Assembly (NCBI GenBank): GCA_963715055.1 | Contig: CAVQRB010000002.1 | Location: 248,001-312,000 of the forward strand | DNA: 64,000 nt | Direction: 5' to 3' | Source: CAVQRB01 sp963715055 | GTDB taxonomy: Bacteria; Pseudomonadota; Alphaproteobacteria; Rhodobacterales; Rhodobacteraceae | Shown: positions 33,993 through 44,145 of the stretch, piece by piece | Layout of the letters: the number at the start of each line of letters is the position of its first letter | Position numbering within the stretch: the first letter of the stretch is position 1 | Notes under the pieces: model-generated | Told to the model about the DNA's origin: nothing | The model's input: only the letters and a program-made list of their open reading frames with translations | The model's database searches: none | Made by a program: the position numbers and the translations under genes

Positions 33993-35693
33993 ATGTCCGC
34001 CCCTGACCGAACCCCGCGCCACGGCCTTTCGCATGTAATCGGCGACACCTCCGCACCGCTTCTCGATCTGACCATCCCGGCGCTTCTGGCGCAGACCGCA
34101 GCGCGCCTGCCCGATCACCCGGCGGCGATCTTCCGCGCCGAGGGCATCCGCTGGAGCTATGCCGAATTCGCGCGCGAGGTCGATCGTCTCGCCGGCGGGT
34201 TGCTCCGCCTCGGCATCGCCAAGGGCGACCGCGTCGGCATCTGGTCGCCCAACCGCAGCGAATGGCTGCTGACGCAATTCGCGACCGCCCGGATCGGGGC
34301 GATCCTCGTCTGCATCAACCCCGCCTACCGGATATCCGAACTGGAATTCGCACTGAACAAGGTGGGCTGCGCGGCGCTTGTGACTGCTTCCGCCTTCAAA
34401 ACCTCCGGCTACGCCGCCATGCTCGCGAAGCTTGCGCCCGAACTGGCCCATGCCGAGCCCGGAAAGCTTCAGGCGGCACGCCTGCCGCACCTGCGCAGCA
34501 TAATCGTTCTGGGCGCGGATGTGCCGCGCGGCATGATCGGCTTTGACGCGCTCTGCAATCGGGGCGAGAGCGTCGCACCCCGTGACCTCGACGCGATCAC
34601 CGCGCGCCTCGACCCGCGGGAGGCGATCAACATCCAGTTCACCTCCGGCACCACCGGCAGCCCCAAGGGCGCGACGCTCACGCACCGCAACATCGTCAAC
34701 AACGCCCATTTCGTCACCGAGGCCATGGGCTTCACCGAAGCCGACAGGCTCTGCATCCCGGTGCCCTTCTACCACTGTTTCGGCATGGTCATGGGCACGC
34801 TCGGCTGCGTCACCAAGGGCGCCACCATGGTCGTCCCCGGCGAAGGTTTCGATCCCGCGGCCACACTCGAGGCCGTGTCGGAGGAAGGCTGCACCGCGCT
34901 CTTCGGGGTACCGACGATGTTCGTCACCGAGCTTGCGCTGCCCGATTTCGACCGCTACGACCTCTCGACGCTTCGCACCGGCATCATGGCGGGCGCGCCC
35001 TGCCCGATCGAGGTGATGCGCAAGGTCCAGTCCCGCATGCACATGCACGAGGTCACCATCGCCTACGGTATGACCGAAACCTCGCCTGTCTCTTTTCAAA
35101 GCAACCGCGACGATCCGCTGGAGCAGCGCGTCTCCTCCGTGGGCCGCATCCACCCGCATGTCGAGGTCCGAAGATCGTCGAACGAGACCGGCGCCACGGT
35201 GCCCGTCGGCCAGCAGGGCGAATTGCTCACCCGCGGCTATTCGGTAATGCTGGGCTACTGGGGTGAGGCCGAGAAGACAGCCGGCTGCATCGATGCCGAC
35301 GGCTGGATGCACACCGGCGATCTGGCCACAATTGACGCCAAAGGCTATTGCGCCATCACCGGGCGCGTGAAGGACATGATCCTGCGCGGCGGCGAGAACA
35401 TCTACCCGCGCGAGATCGAGGAGTTTCTCTACACCCACCCTGACATCGCGCAGGTGCAGGTGTTCGGCATCCCCGACGACACGCTGGGCGAGATCGTCTG
35501 CACCTGGATCGTGTTACAGGACAACGCCCAGGCAACCGCCGAGGACATCCGCGCCTTCTGCAAGGCCAATATCGCCCACTACAAGGTGCCGGTGCACATC
35601 CGCTTCAAGCCGGAACTGCCAATGACGGTTACCGGCAAGCCGCAGAAATTCATCATGCGTGACCGTATGGTCAAAGAGCTGACCGACGGATAA
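33993..35693 (+). CDS. AMP-forming acyl-CoA synthetase (FadD/ACSF2-like)
   Basis: A 566-residue ligase. The P-loop is FTSGTTGSPKGATLTHRN, A5 is AYGMTETSPVS, A7 is WMHTGDLA, the hinge is RVKDMILRGGENIYPREIEEFL and the catalytic Lys is in PMTVTGKPQKF. The pattern FYHCFGMVMGTLG fits medium-chain ligases of the ACSF2/AMP-binding group. It activates a fatty or aryl acid to CoA thioester. The ATG at 33993 is preferred; 33978 is in frame. It follows the MhqD-like gene by 75 bases. The FadJ-like gene downstream suggests beta-oxidation. Confidence 0.88.
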   Translation: MSAPDRTPRHGLSHVIGDTSAPLLDLTIPALLAQTAARLPDHPAAIFRAEGIRWSYAEFAREVDRLAGGLLRLGIAKGDRVGIWSPNRSEWLLTQFATARIGAILVCINPAYRISELEFALNKVGCAALVTASAFKTSGYAAMLAKLAPELAHAEPGKLQAARLPHLRSIIVLGADVPRGMIGFDALCNRGESVAPRDLDAITARLDPREAINIQFTSGTTGSPKGATLTHRNIVNNAHFVTEAMGFTEADRLCIPVPFYHCFGMVMGTLGCVTKGATMVVPGEGFDPAATLEAVSEEGCTALFGVPTMFVTELALPDFDRYDLSTLRTGIMAGAPCPIEVMRKVQSRMHMHEVTIAYGMTETSPVSFQSNRDDPLEQRVSSVGRIHPHVEVRRSSNETGATVPVGQQGELLTRGYSVMLGYWGEAEKTAGCIDADGWMHTGDLATIDAKGYCAITGRVKDMILRGGENIYPREIEEFLYTHPDIAQVQVFGIPDDTLGEIVCTWIVLQDNAQATAEDIRAFCKANIAHYKVPVHIRFKPELPMTVTGKPQKFIMRDRMVKELTDG

Positions 35694-35759
35694 CCACCTG
35701 CACCGGGTCCGTTCCGAAGGAAAGGAGCCGGGACGTGTCTTGCGGCGCCAGCCGCGCCG

Positions 35760-36296
35760 TCAGACTGCGCCGGTGTATTCGCCGCGCGCCGGATAGTCGT
35801 TCTTGATCGCAAAATCCAAGGCGCCCACGAGCTCCGAGAAATGCGGCCGCACGAAGGGCATGGTCTGCACCGAACCGTAGTAAAGCGTCTGCTGCGGCGT
35901 CACCATGAAAAGCCCCGGCTCGGAGAAAAGCGCTGGCTCCTCGATCCCGATCGAGGTCTTGCCGCGGGAGGTCGAGATGTAAAGACCCCATTCCTTCGCC
36001 TTCGGAAGGCTCAGGTCATAGGCGATGCGCAGGTCCTTGGCCTTGATCTTCTCGGCCATCTCCCGCGCGCGCTCCTCACCGTCCGAACTGATCGCGACCG
36101 TCTTGACCCCACGCGCGGCAAACTCGGCCGTTAGTTTTTCAAGTTCCGTCAGATAGGTAGCGCAAAGCGGGCAATGCAGACCGCGATAGAAACACACAAC
36201 TGTTCCTTTGTCCGATCCGTCTTTGGAAAGATCGAAATCGCCGTGATCCAGCGTCGGCAGGGCAAGGTCAGGGGTTTTCTGGCGGGGCATCAGCAT
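35760..36296 (-). CDS. peroxiredoxin-like AhpC/TSA-fold protein
   Basis: A 178-residue thioredoxin-fold protein. GTVVCFYRGLHCPLCATYLTELEKL carries the redox centre as Cys-Pro-Leu-Cys, unlike the single peroxidatic Cys of typical peroxiredoxins (T-x-x-C), so it belongs to the peroxiredoxin-like group. VKTVAISSDGEERAREMAEKI is the usual second motif. It likely reduces peroxides or disulfides in the cytoplasm. AAAGGAGAG lies six bases from the ATG. It converges with the ligase gene. Confidence 0.83.
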   Translation of the reverse strand: MLMPRQKTPDLALPTLDHGDFDLSKDGSDKGTVVCFYRGLHCPLCATYLTELEKLTAEFAARGVKTVAISSDGEERAREMAEKIKAKDLRIAYDLSLPKAKEWGLYISTSRGKTSIGIEEPALFSEPGLFMVTPQQTLYYGSVQTMPFVRPHFSELVGALDFAIKNDYPARGEYTGAV

Positions 36297-36478
36297 CTGG
36301 TCTCTCCTTTGCGTTGATACCCCATCCTTCTCACGGATGCACCGGCTGCGCCACCCGGTCCCTTATCACTTTCTCTTGCGGCCAAACCGGTGCATTTCAT
36401 GTCGCGATCTGACATGCCATGTCGACCGCACGACGCCCAAGCTGCCACCATGCCCTCCCCGCATAAGGCCGTGCCACG

Positions 36479-37816
36479 ATGTCCGCCACATTCGACCGCC
36501 TCGCCCGCTTCATCGATTGCCCGCAGGTCCCCGACAGCGCACGCGACCGCGCCGCGCTCCTGCTCATCGACACGCTCGGCGTCGCCGCCGGTGCTGATGC
36601 GCTCGATCCCGCCCGCATCGCCCGCGATTTCGCCGCCGATTTCCATGTCGCCCGCAACCCCGCCGACGCCGCGCCGCTGCTCTTTGACGGGCGCGCCTGC
36701 GCCATCCCCGGCGCGGCCTTCGCCCTCGCCACGCAGATCGACAATCTCGATGGTCACGACGGCTATAACCCGACAAAGGGGCACATCGGCTGCGCCGTGG
36801 TCCCTGCGCTTTTCGCCTTCGCCCACGCGCGCCCCGATCTCACCGCCCGCGATGCGCTGGACATTCTGGCCATGTCCTATGAGGTCAGCGCCCGCGCCGC
36901 CATCGCCCTGCACCGCACGGTCAGCGACTATCACACTTCGGGCGCCTGGAACGCACTCGGCGTTGCTGCCGTCGGCTGCCATCTGCGCGGGGCCACACCC
37001 ACGCAATTGCGCGAAGCGCTCGGCATCGCGGAATATCACGGCCCCCGCAGCCAGATGATGCGCGAAATCGCAACGCCCACGATGCTGCACGACGGCTCCG
37101 GCATGGGCGCGCTCACCGGCGCAATGGCCGCCCTACTGGCCTTGCGCGGGTTTCAGGGTGCGCCCGCGATCACCGTCGAGAATGAAGATGTCGCCGACAT
37201 CTGGGCCGATCTCGGCGATCTCTGGACGATCGAACTCAACTATATCAAGCCCTATCCGATCTGTCGCTGGGCCCATGCGCCGCTGGACGCGCTGGGAGGC
37301 CTCATGCGCGCGAAACGCCTTACCCACAAAGACATCAAGGCGCTTCACGTGCGCACCTTCGCCGAAAGCGCTGCGCTCTATCCCGGTCTGCCCGAGACCA
37401 CCGGCCAGGCGCAGTATTCGCTGCCTTTCGCCCTCGCGGTGCTGATGCGCCACGGTCATGTCGGCCCCGAGCATATCGCGGGAGCCGGGCTCCGCGATGC
37501 CGCAGTCGCTGAACTGCTGCCCCGGATCACCGTGTCGGAGGATCCGCATCATTCGCGGCGTTTCCCGGAAGGCCGCTGGGCCGATGTAACCCTGACGCTG
37601 GCCGACGGCACCGAGCTTCACTCCGGCGACGTACACGCCCGCGGCGGCCCCGAAAGCCCGATGCAGGAGGCGGAGGTCGCCGCCAAATTCACCAGTTTCG
37701 CCGCGCCGACCCTCGGAACAGAGCGGTCAGACAAGCTCTGGGCGATGCGCCGCCGGCTCCTGGAAAACGGTTGCCTCTTCTCCGATCTGGCCGGGCTGGT
37801 GACGCCCGCACCCTGA
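36479..37816 (+). CDS. MmgE/PrpD family protein
   Basis: A 445-residue protein of the MmgE/PrpD superfamily (2-methylcitrate dehydratase, cis-aconitate decarboxylase and relatives). It begins FDRLARFIDCPQVPDSARDRAALLLIDTLGV and contains LATQIDNLDGHDGYNPTKGHIGCAVVPALFA, then HTSGAWNALGVAAVGCHLRGATP and YIKPYPICRWAHAPLDAL, all characteristic. The family has dehydratase, isomerase and decarboxylase members acting on tricarboxylates. No citrate-cycle or propionate gene is adjacent, so the substrate is open. The gene for ribulose-phosphate epimerase follows. Confidence 0.87.
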   Translation: MSATFDRLARFIDCPQVPDSARDRAALLLIDTLGVAAGADALDPARIARDFAADFHVARNPADAAPLLFDGRACAIPGAAFALATQIDNLDGHDGYNPTKGHIGCAVVPALFAFAHARPDLTARDALDILAMSYEVSARAAIALHRTVSDYHTSGAWNALGVAAVGCHLRGATPTQLREALGIAEYHGPRSQMMREIATPTMLHDGSGMGALTGAMAALLALRGFQGAPAITVENEDVADIWADLGDLWTIELNYIKPYPICRWAHAPLDALGGLMRAKRLTHKDIKALHVRTFAESAALYPGLPETTGQAQYSLPFALAVLMRHGHVGPEHIAGAGLRDAAVAELLPRITVSEDPHHSRRFPEGRWADVTLTLADGTELHSGDVHARGGPESPMQEAEVAAKFTSFAAPTLGTERSDKLWAMRRRLLENGCLFSDLAGLVTPAP

Positions 37817-37887
37817 CTTCCCCTTGCCCTCGGGCTGGGCGAGGCGCTATAGCCCCCGCAACCGCCCCAGCCAAAGGCCACCGCCCC

Positions 37888-38580
37888 ATGTCCTTCGACC
37901 GCACCCTGAAAATCGCCCCTTCGATCCTCTCCGCCGATTTCGCCAATTTCGGCGCGGAATGTGAGGCCATCGAAGCACAGGGGGCCGATTGGGTACATGT
38001 GGACGTGATGGATGGTCATTTCGTGCCAAATATCACCTTCGGGCCCGCGACCTGTGCCGCGATCCGGCCGCACATCAAGGGGATCATGGACGTGCACCTG
38101 ATGATTGCGCCCGTCGATCCCTACATCGAGGCTTTCGCCAAGGCGGGTGCCGATGTGCTCACCGCCCATGTGGAAGCCGGCCCGCATATTCACCGCACGT
38201 TGCAGGCCATCCGGGGTGCAGGCGCCAAGGCCGGCGTTGCCCTCAATCCCGGAACGCCCGCTGGCGCCATCGAGCCACTTCTCGACATGGTCGACCTCAT
38301 CTGCGTGATGACCGTAAACCCCGGTTTTGGCGGGCAGAAGTTCATCCATTCTCAGATCGAAAAGGTGAAACAGCTGCGCGCCCTGATCGGTGATCGCCCG
38401 ATCCACATCGAGATCGACGGCGGCGTCGATCCGACCACCGCACCTCTCGTGGTGGCGGCCGGTGCCGATGTGCTGGTGGCTGGTTCCGCCGTCTTCCGTG
38501 GTGGCTCGGTCAAGGAACCCGCGGCCTATGGCGTCAACATCCGCGCGATCCGCGAGGCGGCACTCGGCACCTATGTCTGA
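37888..38580 (+). CDS. rpe: ribulose-phosphate 3-epimerase
   Basis: A 230-residue TIM-barrel enzyme interconverting ribulose-5-phosphate and xylulose-5-phosphate. All signatures are present: IAPSILSADFANFG, HVDVMDGHFVPNITFGP with catalytic Asp and His, HLMI, MTVNPGFGGQKFI and EIDGGVD with the second catalytic Asp. The length is normal. The start follows the MmgE/PrpD stop by 71 bases, and the FadJ-like gene converges 6 bases after its end. Confidence 0.95.
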   Translation: MSFDRTLKIAPSILSADFANFGAECEAIEAQGADWVHVDVMDGHFVPNITFGPATCAAIRPHIKGIMDVHLMIAPVDPYIEAFAKAGADVLTAHVEAGPHIHRTLQAIRGAGAKAGVALNPGTPAGAIEPLLDMVDLICVMTVNPGFGGQKFIHSQIEKVKQLRALIGDRPIHIEIDGGVDPTTAPLVVAAGADVLVAGSAVFRGGSVKEPAAYGVNIRAIREAALGTYV

Positions 38581-38586
38581 CCGCGC

Positions 38587-40676
<2,090 letters not shown>

Positions 40677-40704
40677 GCAGCCCCCTTCCCGCCATGCGGG
40701 CGCC

Positions 40705-41481
40705 TCAGCGGGGTGTCTCCCACGCCGGCGGCTGGCCCGTTCTTGCTTCCAATTCCCTCACGACCTGCCGCAGGGCCGGTCCAACCTCCTGCACGATCCG
40801 CGTATCGGGCAGGAATTTCGCCATCGCCCCGCAAGAAAACCCCACCGGCGCCGCGAAGTCACTGGAATAATAGGGCACGCTGACCGCTTTGACCAAGGGC
40901 TCGAAGCGCATGTTGTCCGGCACCACTGTGAACCCGCGCCGGCGCAACTGCGTCCGCCCGTCATGGCGGAGCACATGCGCGCGCGCATCAGGACGCAGGG
41001 CACTGAAGTCTTCCTCCGGCAGGACCGCCACGACAGCCTGCCCAGCAGAACTCCCCCAGAGCGGCAGCTGCTGTCCGGGCTGATACCAGCCTTCGGGTTT
41101 GCAATGCGGGCGCCAGGTCTTCACCAGACGGATGCAGTTCTGGTCATGCACCGCCACCATCGCCAGGGTACCGCTGTCATCCGCGAGCCGTTGCAAGGCG
41201 CCGGACACAAGATCGATGAAGGAGACCGATTTCGCCGAAATGTCGCCCATGGTGATGGCCGCCGGACCGAGGCGAAAGCGATCGTTGCGGCCACCATGGC
41301 TCAGGTAGCCCAATTCGCAGAGCGTGAAGGCGAGGCGCGAGACCGTGGGCTTGGGCAGGCCGGTGCGCTCGGCGATCTGCGCATGACTGAGTCCGTCGTC
41401 GCTGGCCCTGAATGCTCCGAGGATGCTCAGGCCCCGAGCAAGTGTATTGGCGAATTTTCGGTTCGTGTTGGTAGCGTTCAC
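40705..41481 (-). CDS. IclR-family transcriptional regulator
   Basis: A 258-residue regulator. The N-terminal winged helix is NTLARGLSILGAFRASDDGLSHAQIAERTGLPKPTVSRLAFTL, and the effector domain contains GSSAGQAVVA and VPYYSSDFAAPVGFSCGAM. The GTG at 41481 has TTGGAGACC upstream; 42 further in-frame codons back to an ATG read as non-coding. It precedes the FadJ-like gene by 28 bases on the same strand, so the two are probably co-transcribed and the effector may be a fatty or aromatic acid catabolite. Confidence 0.87.
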   Translation of the reverse strand: MNATNTNRKFANTLARGLSILGAFRASDDGLSHAQIAERTGLPKPTVSRLAFTLCELGYLSHGGRNDRFRLGPAAITMGDISAKSVSFIDLVSGALQRLADDSGTLAMVAVHDQNCIRLVKTWRPHCKPEGWYQPGQQLPLWGSSAGQAVVAVLPEEDFSALRPDARAHVLRHDGRTQLRRRGFTVVPDNMRFEPLVKAVSVPYYSSDFAAPVGFSCGAMAKFLPDTRIVQEVGPALRQVVRELEARTGQPPAWETPR

Positions 41482-41657
41482 GCGAGGTCTCCAAGGCTGT
41501 CCGTTTCGCCTCGCGCGCCGCGCGACTACCCTGACTCTGCGCCGCCCCGGATCCGGGCGGTTACTCGTTCCCCGCGCATGACACACTGATGCGAAACAAT
41601 GGATCAACCGATACCGGCGCTTCGACGCAAGCGCAACTTAAGGATAACAAGTACTCG

Positions 41658-41676
41658 AACTATACATTCTATAGTT
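41658..41676. promoter_or_regulatory. perfect inverted repeat AACTATA-N5-TATAGTT
   Basis: Seven-base arms AACTATA (41658-41664) and TATAGTT (41670-41676) with a five-base spacer lie in the 225-base gap between the IclR gene and the methyltransferase gene. The arms are AT-rich in a GC-rich genome. It looks like an operator; no T-run makes it a terminator. The binder is unknown. Confidence 0.45.
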
Positions 41677-41706
41677 GCATTACCGCATCCTGCTCGCGAC
41701 GCCTGC

Positions 41707-42198
41707 CTAGGCCTCGCGTCGGTAGATGAAGCAGCGACCAGGCACCGCATCGGGCGGCAAGGCGATTTCCGCAAGGTCCGTGAAATACATCCGGTCGCTG
41801 GAGACCATCAGCCCGCCAACGGCCAACAAGGGCTCGACCAGCGGCGAGACCTCGCGGGCGAAGACATCATTCTTCTCCGCATCGTGCCCGCCGAGGTCCG
41901 CATGGATCAGCCGCGCTACAGGCCCGAAGCGCACCAACGCCTGCGGCAGCGTCTCGAAGACATCGCCCAGCAGCACCTGCCCCGCGGGCGGCGTACTGTC
42001 GGGATGCGAGGCGACCGCCCGCTCGAAGACGAAGACTTTCTCGGCAGGCAACCGGCCGCAGAGATGATGATAGGTCCGCCCGTTCCCGAGCCCCAGTTCG
42101 AACACTGGCCCCGGAAGATCGCGCGTCAGGTGCACGGCATGGTCGATACAGGCGCGCTGGGACACCATGCGGTCGATAAAGAGGTCGAGGCGGCTCAT
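41707..42198 (-). CDS. class I SAM-dependent methyltransferase-like protein
   Basis: A 163-residue protein starting MSRLDLFIDRMVSQRACID. Motif I is VFELGLGNGRTYHHL, followed by VFVFERAVASHPDSTPP and a C-terminal GGLMVSSDRMYFTDLAE. The same architecture, including ELGLGNGRTY, recurs at 58225-58704 at the end of the glycosyltransferase operon, so these are paralogues. The methyl acceptor is unknown. It is divergent from the peptide-type ABC importer across 171 bases. Confidence 0.78.
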   Translation of the reverse strand: MSRLDLFIDRMVSQRACIDHAVHLTRDLPGPVFELGLGNGRTYHHLCGRLPAEKVFVFERAVASHPDSTPPAGQVLLGDVFETLPQALVRFGPVARLIHADLGGHDAEKNDVFAREVSPLVEPLLAVGGLMVSSDRMYFTDLAEIALPPDAVPGRCFIYRREA

Positions 42199-42369
42199 GT
42201 CGTGTCCTTTCGCGGGCTTCGGTCTGGCGACCTCCCTTTTAACTGGAAATTCAAGAAGGCCAAGCAGATCGAAACCGTACATACTGGACCTGAGCGCCAG
42301 AATCGCGTTGACTGGAAGCGAAGGGCCTTGAGCCCCGATGGCGTGCTGACGAGGAAGCGACCCCAACCC

Positions 42370-44145
42370 GTGTTGACCCCATTGCTCGACGTTCAGGATC
42401 TCACGATCGGCTTCGGCGCCGCCGATGCGGTGGTGCGCGATGTCTCCTTCCGGGTGATGCCGGGGGAGACGCTGGCGCTGGTGGGCGAAAGCGGCTCGGG
42501 CAAGACGATCACCTGCCGCTCGATCCTGCGGGTGCTGCCCGACGCGGCACAGATCCGCAGCGGGTCGATCACCTATTCGGGCGCGCACGACAAGCCCGTG
42601 GACCTACTCAGTCTCACCGAGCGGCAGATGCGCGACGTGCGCGGCGACCAGATCTCGATGATCTTCCAGGAACCGATGCGCTCGCTCTCGCCGCTGCACC
42701 GCTTGGGCGACCAGGTTTCGGAAGTGCTCTTCCTGCACCGCAACATGCGCAGCGACGAGGCCCGCCGCACCGTGCTCGAGACGTTCGAGCAGGTTGGCTT
42801 TCCGGACCCAGAACGGGTCTGGCGCTCCTACCCCTTCGAGATGTCGGGAGGCATGCGACAGCGGGCGATGATCGCCATGGCGATGGTCGCAAAGCCCGAC
42901 CTGCTGATCGCGGACGAGCCCACCACGGCACTCGACGTGACCACGCAGGCGCAGGTGCTGGGGCTCATCAAGGACCTGCAACGCGCAACCGGCATGGCTG
43001 TCATCCTCGTGACACATGATCTTGGTGTCGTGGCGAACATGGCGGAATCGGTGGTCGTGATGCACAGGGGCCGGGTGATGGAACGCGGTCCGGCGGCGGC
43101 GGTGCTCGGCGATCCCGCGCATCCCTATACCCGCAAGCTCTTTGCGGCGGCCCCGATCATCCCCGACGTCGCGGCCCCGGCCCGCGCGGAGCCGCACGAT
43201 GATCTGATCCTCGACATGCGCGGCGTCTCCAAGACCTACACCATGCGCGCCGGTGGCTGGAGCAAGCCGGTCGCGATCACCGCCTGCCATGGCGTGGACC
43301 TCTCCCTGCAACGCGGCAAGACGCTCGCGGTCGTGGGCGAAAGCGGCTCGGGCAAGACCACCTGCGCCCGCATCGCACTGGGGGCCGAACCGCCCGATCC
43401 GGGCGGGGAAGTCTTCTTCCGCCCTTCCCGCGACGCGGCCCCCGTGGCCATCCATGCGATGGAACCGGAGGAGCGGATCGCCTTCCAGCGGCAGGCGCAG
43501 ATGGTGTTTCAGGACCCTTATTCGTCGCTGTCGCCGCGCATGCGGGTGCAGGACGCGCTGACCGAACCGATGGAGATCCACGGGCTCGGCACCAAGGCGG
43601 AGCGCCGCGACAAGGCTGCGGAAATGCTGCGCTGGGTCGGGCTCGATGCGTCAATGCTCTCGCGCTATCCGCATGCCTTCTCGGGCGGCCAGCGCCAGCG
43701 CCTCTCGATCGCGCGCGCGCTTACCCTCGATCCGGTGCTGCTGGTCTGCGACGAGCCCACCTCGGCGCTCGATGTCTCGGTGCAGGAGCAGATCCTGACT
43801 CTTCTGGAAAACATCCGCGATGGCATGGGGCTGAGCTATCTCTTCATCAGTCACGACCTCGCCGTGGTGGCGCGTATCGCCGACGAGGTCGCCGTGATGC
43901 GCCAGGGCGTCGTCGTCGAGCAGGCCCCGCCGGATACGCTTTTCTACAACCCGCGCCACCCCTATACCCGCGCCCTCATCGCGGCCCAGCCGGAACCCGA
44001 TCTTGCCCGCCCCATCGACCTCGGTCTCGTGGCCAAGGGTGCCGGCGCCCCGTCAAGCTGGCCGGAGGCGTTCCGCTTCGAGGGCCTCGCCGCTCCGGCT
44101 TTGACCGAACTCGAACCCGGCCACAAGGTACGTTGTCATGTTTAG
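42370..44145 (+). CDS. dual-ATPase ABC transporter protein (peptide/nickel type, YejF/DppDF fusion)
   Basis: A 591-residue protein with two complete ATPase halves. Half one has GESGSGKTITC, the signature MSGGMRQRAMIAMAM, LLIADEPTTALD and VTHDLGVVA. Half two has GESGSGKTTCAR, FSGGQRQRLSIARAL, LLVCDEPTSALD and FISHDLAVVA. Both carry the C-terminal motif HPYTR (HPYTRKLFAA, HPYTRALIAA) of oligopeptide/dipeptide importers. It powers the two permeases downstream. I chose the GTG at 42370 with GAGGAAG upstream; a GTG at 42343 is possible. It overlaps the binding-protein gene by 8 bases. Confidence 0.9.
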   Translation: MLTPLLDVQDLTIGFGAADAVVRDVSFRVMPGETLALVGESGSGKTITCRSILRVLPDAAQIRSGSITYSGAHDKPVDLLSLTERQMRDVRGDQISMIFQEPMRSLSPLHRLGDQVSEVLFLHRNMRSDEARRTVLETFEQVGFPDPERVWRSYPFEMSGGMRQRAMIAMAMVAKPDLLIADEPTTALDVTTQAQVLGLIKDLQRATGMAVILVTHDLGVVANMAESVVVMHRGRVMERGPAAAVLGDPAHPYTRKLFAAAPIIPDVAAPARAEPHDDLILDMRGVSKTYTMRAGGWSKPVAITACHGVDLSLQRGKTLAVVGESGSGKTTCARIALGAEPPDPGGEVFFRPSRDAAPVAIHAMEPEERIAFQRQAQMVFQDPYSSLSPRMRVQDALTEPMEIHGLGTKAERRDKAAEMLRWVGLDASMLSRYPHAFSGGQRQRLSIARALTLDPVLLVCDEPTSALDVSVQEQILTLLENIRDGMGLSYLFISHDLAVVARIADEVAVMRQGVVVEQAPPDTLFYNPRHPYTRALIAAQPEPDLARPIDLGLVAKGAGAPSSWPEAFRFEGLAAPALTELEPGHKVRCHV

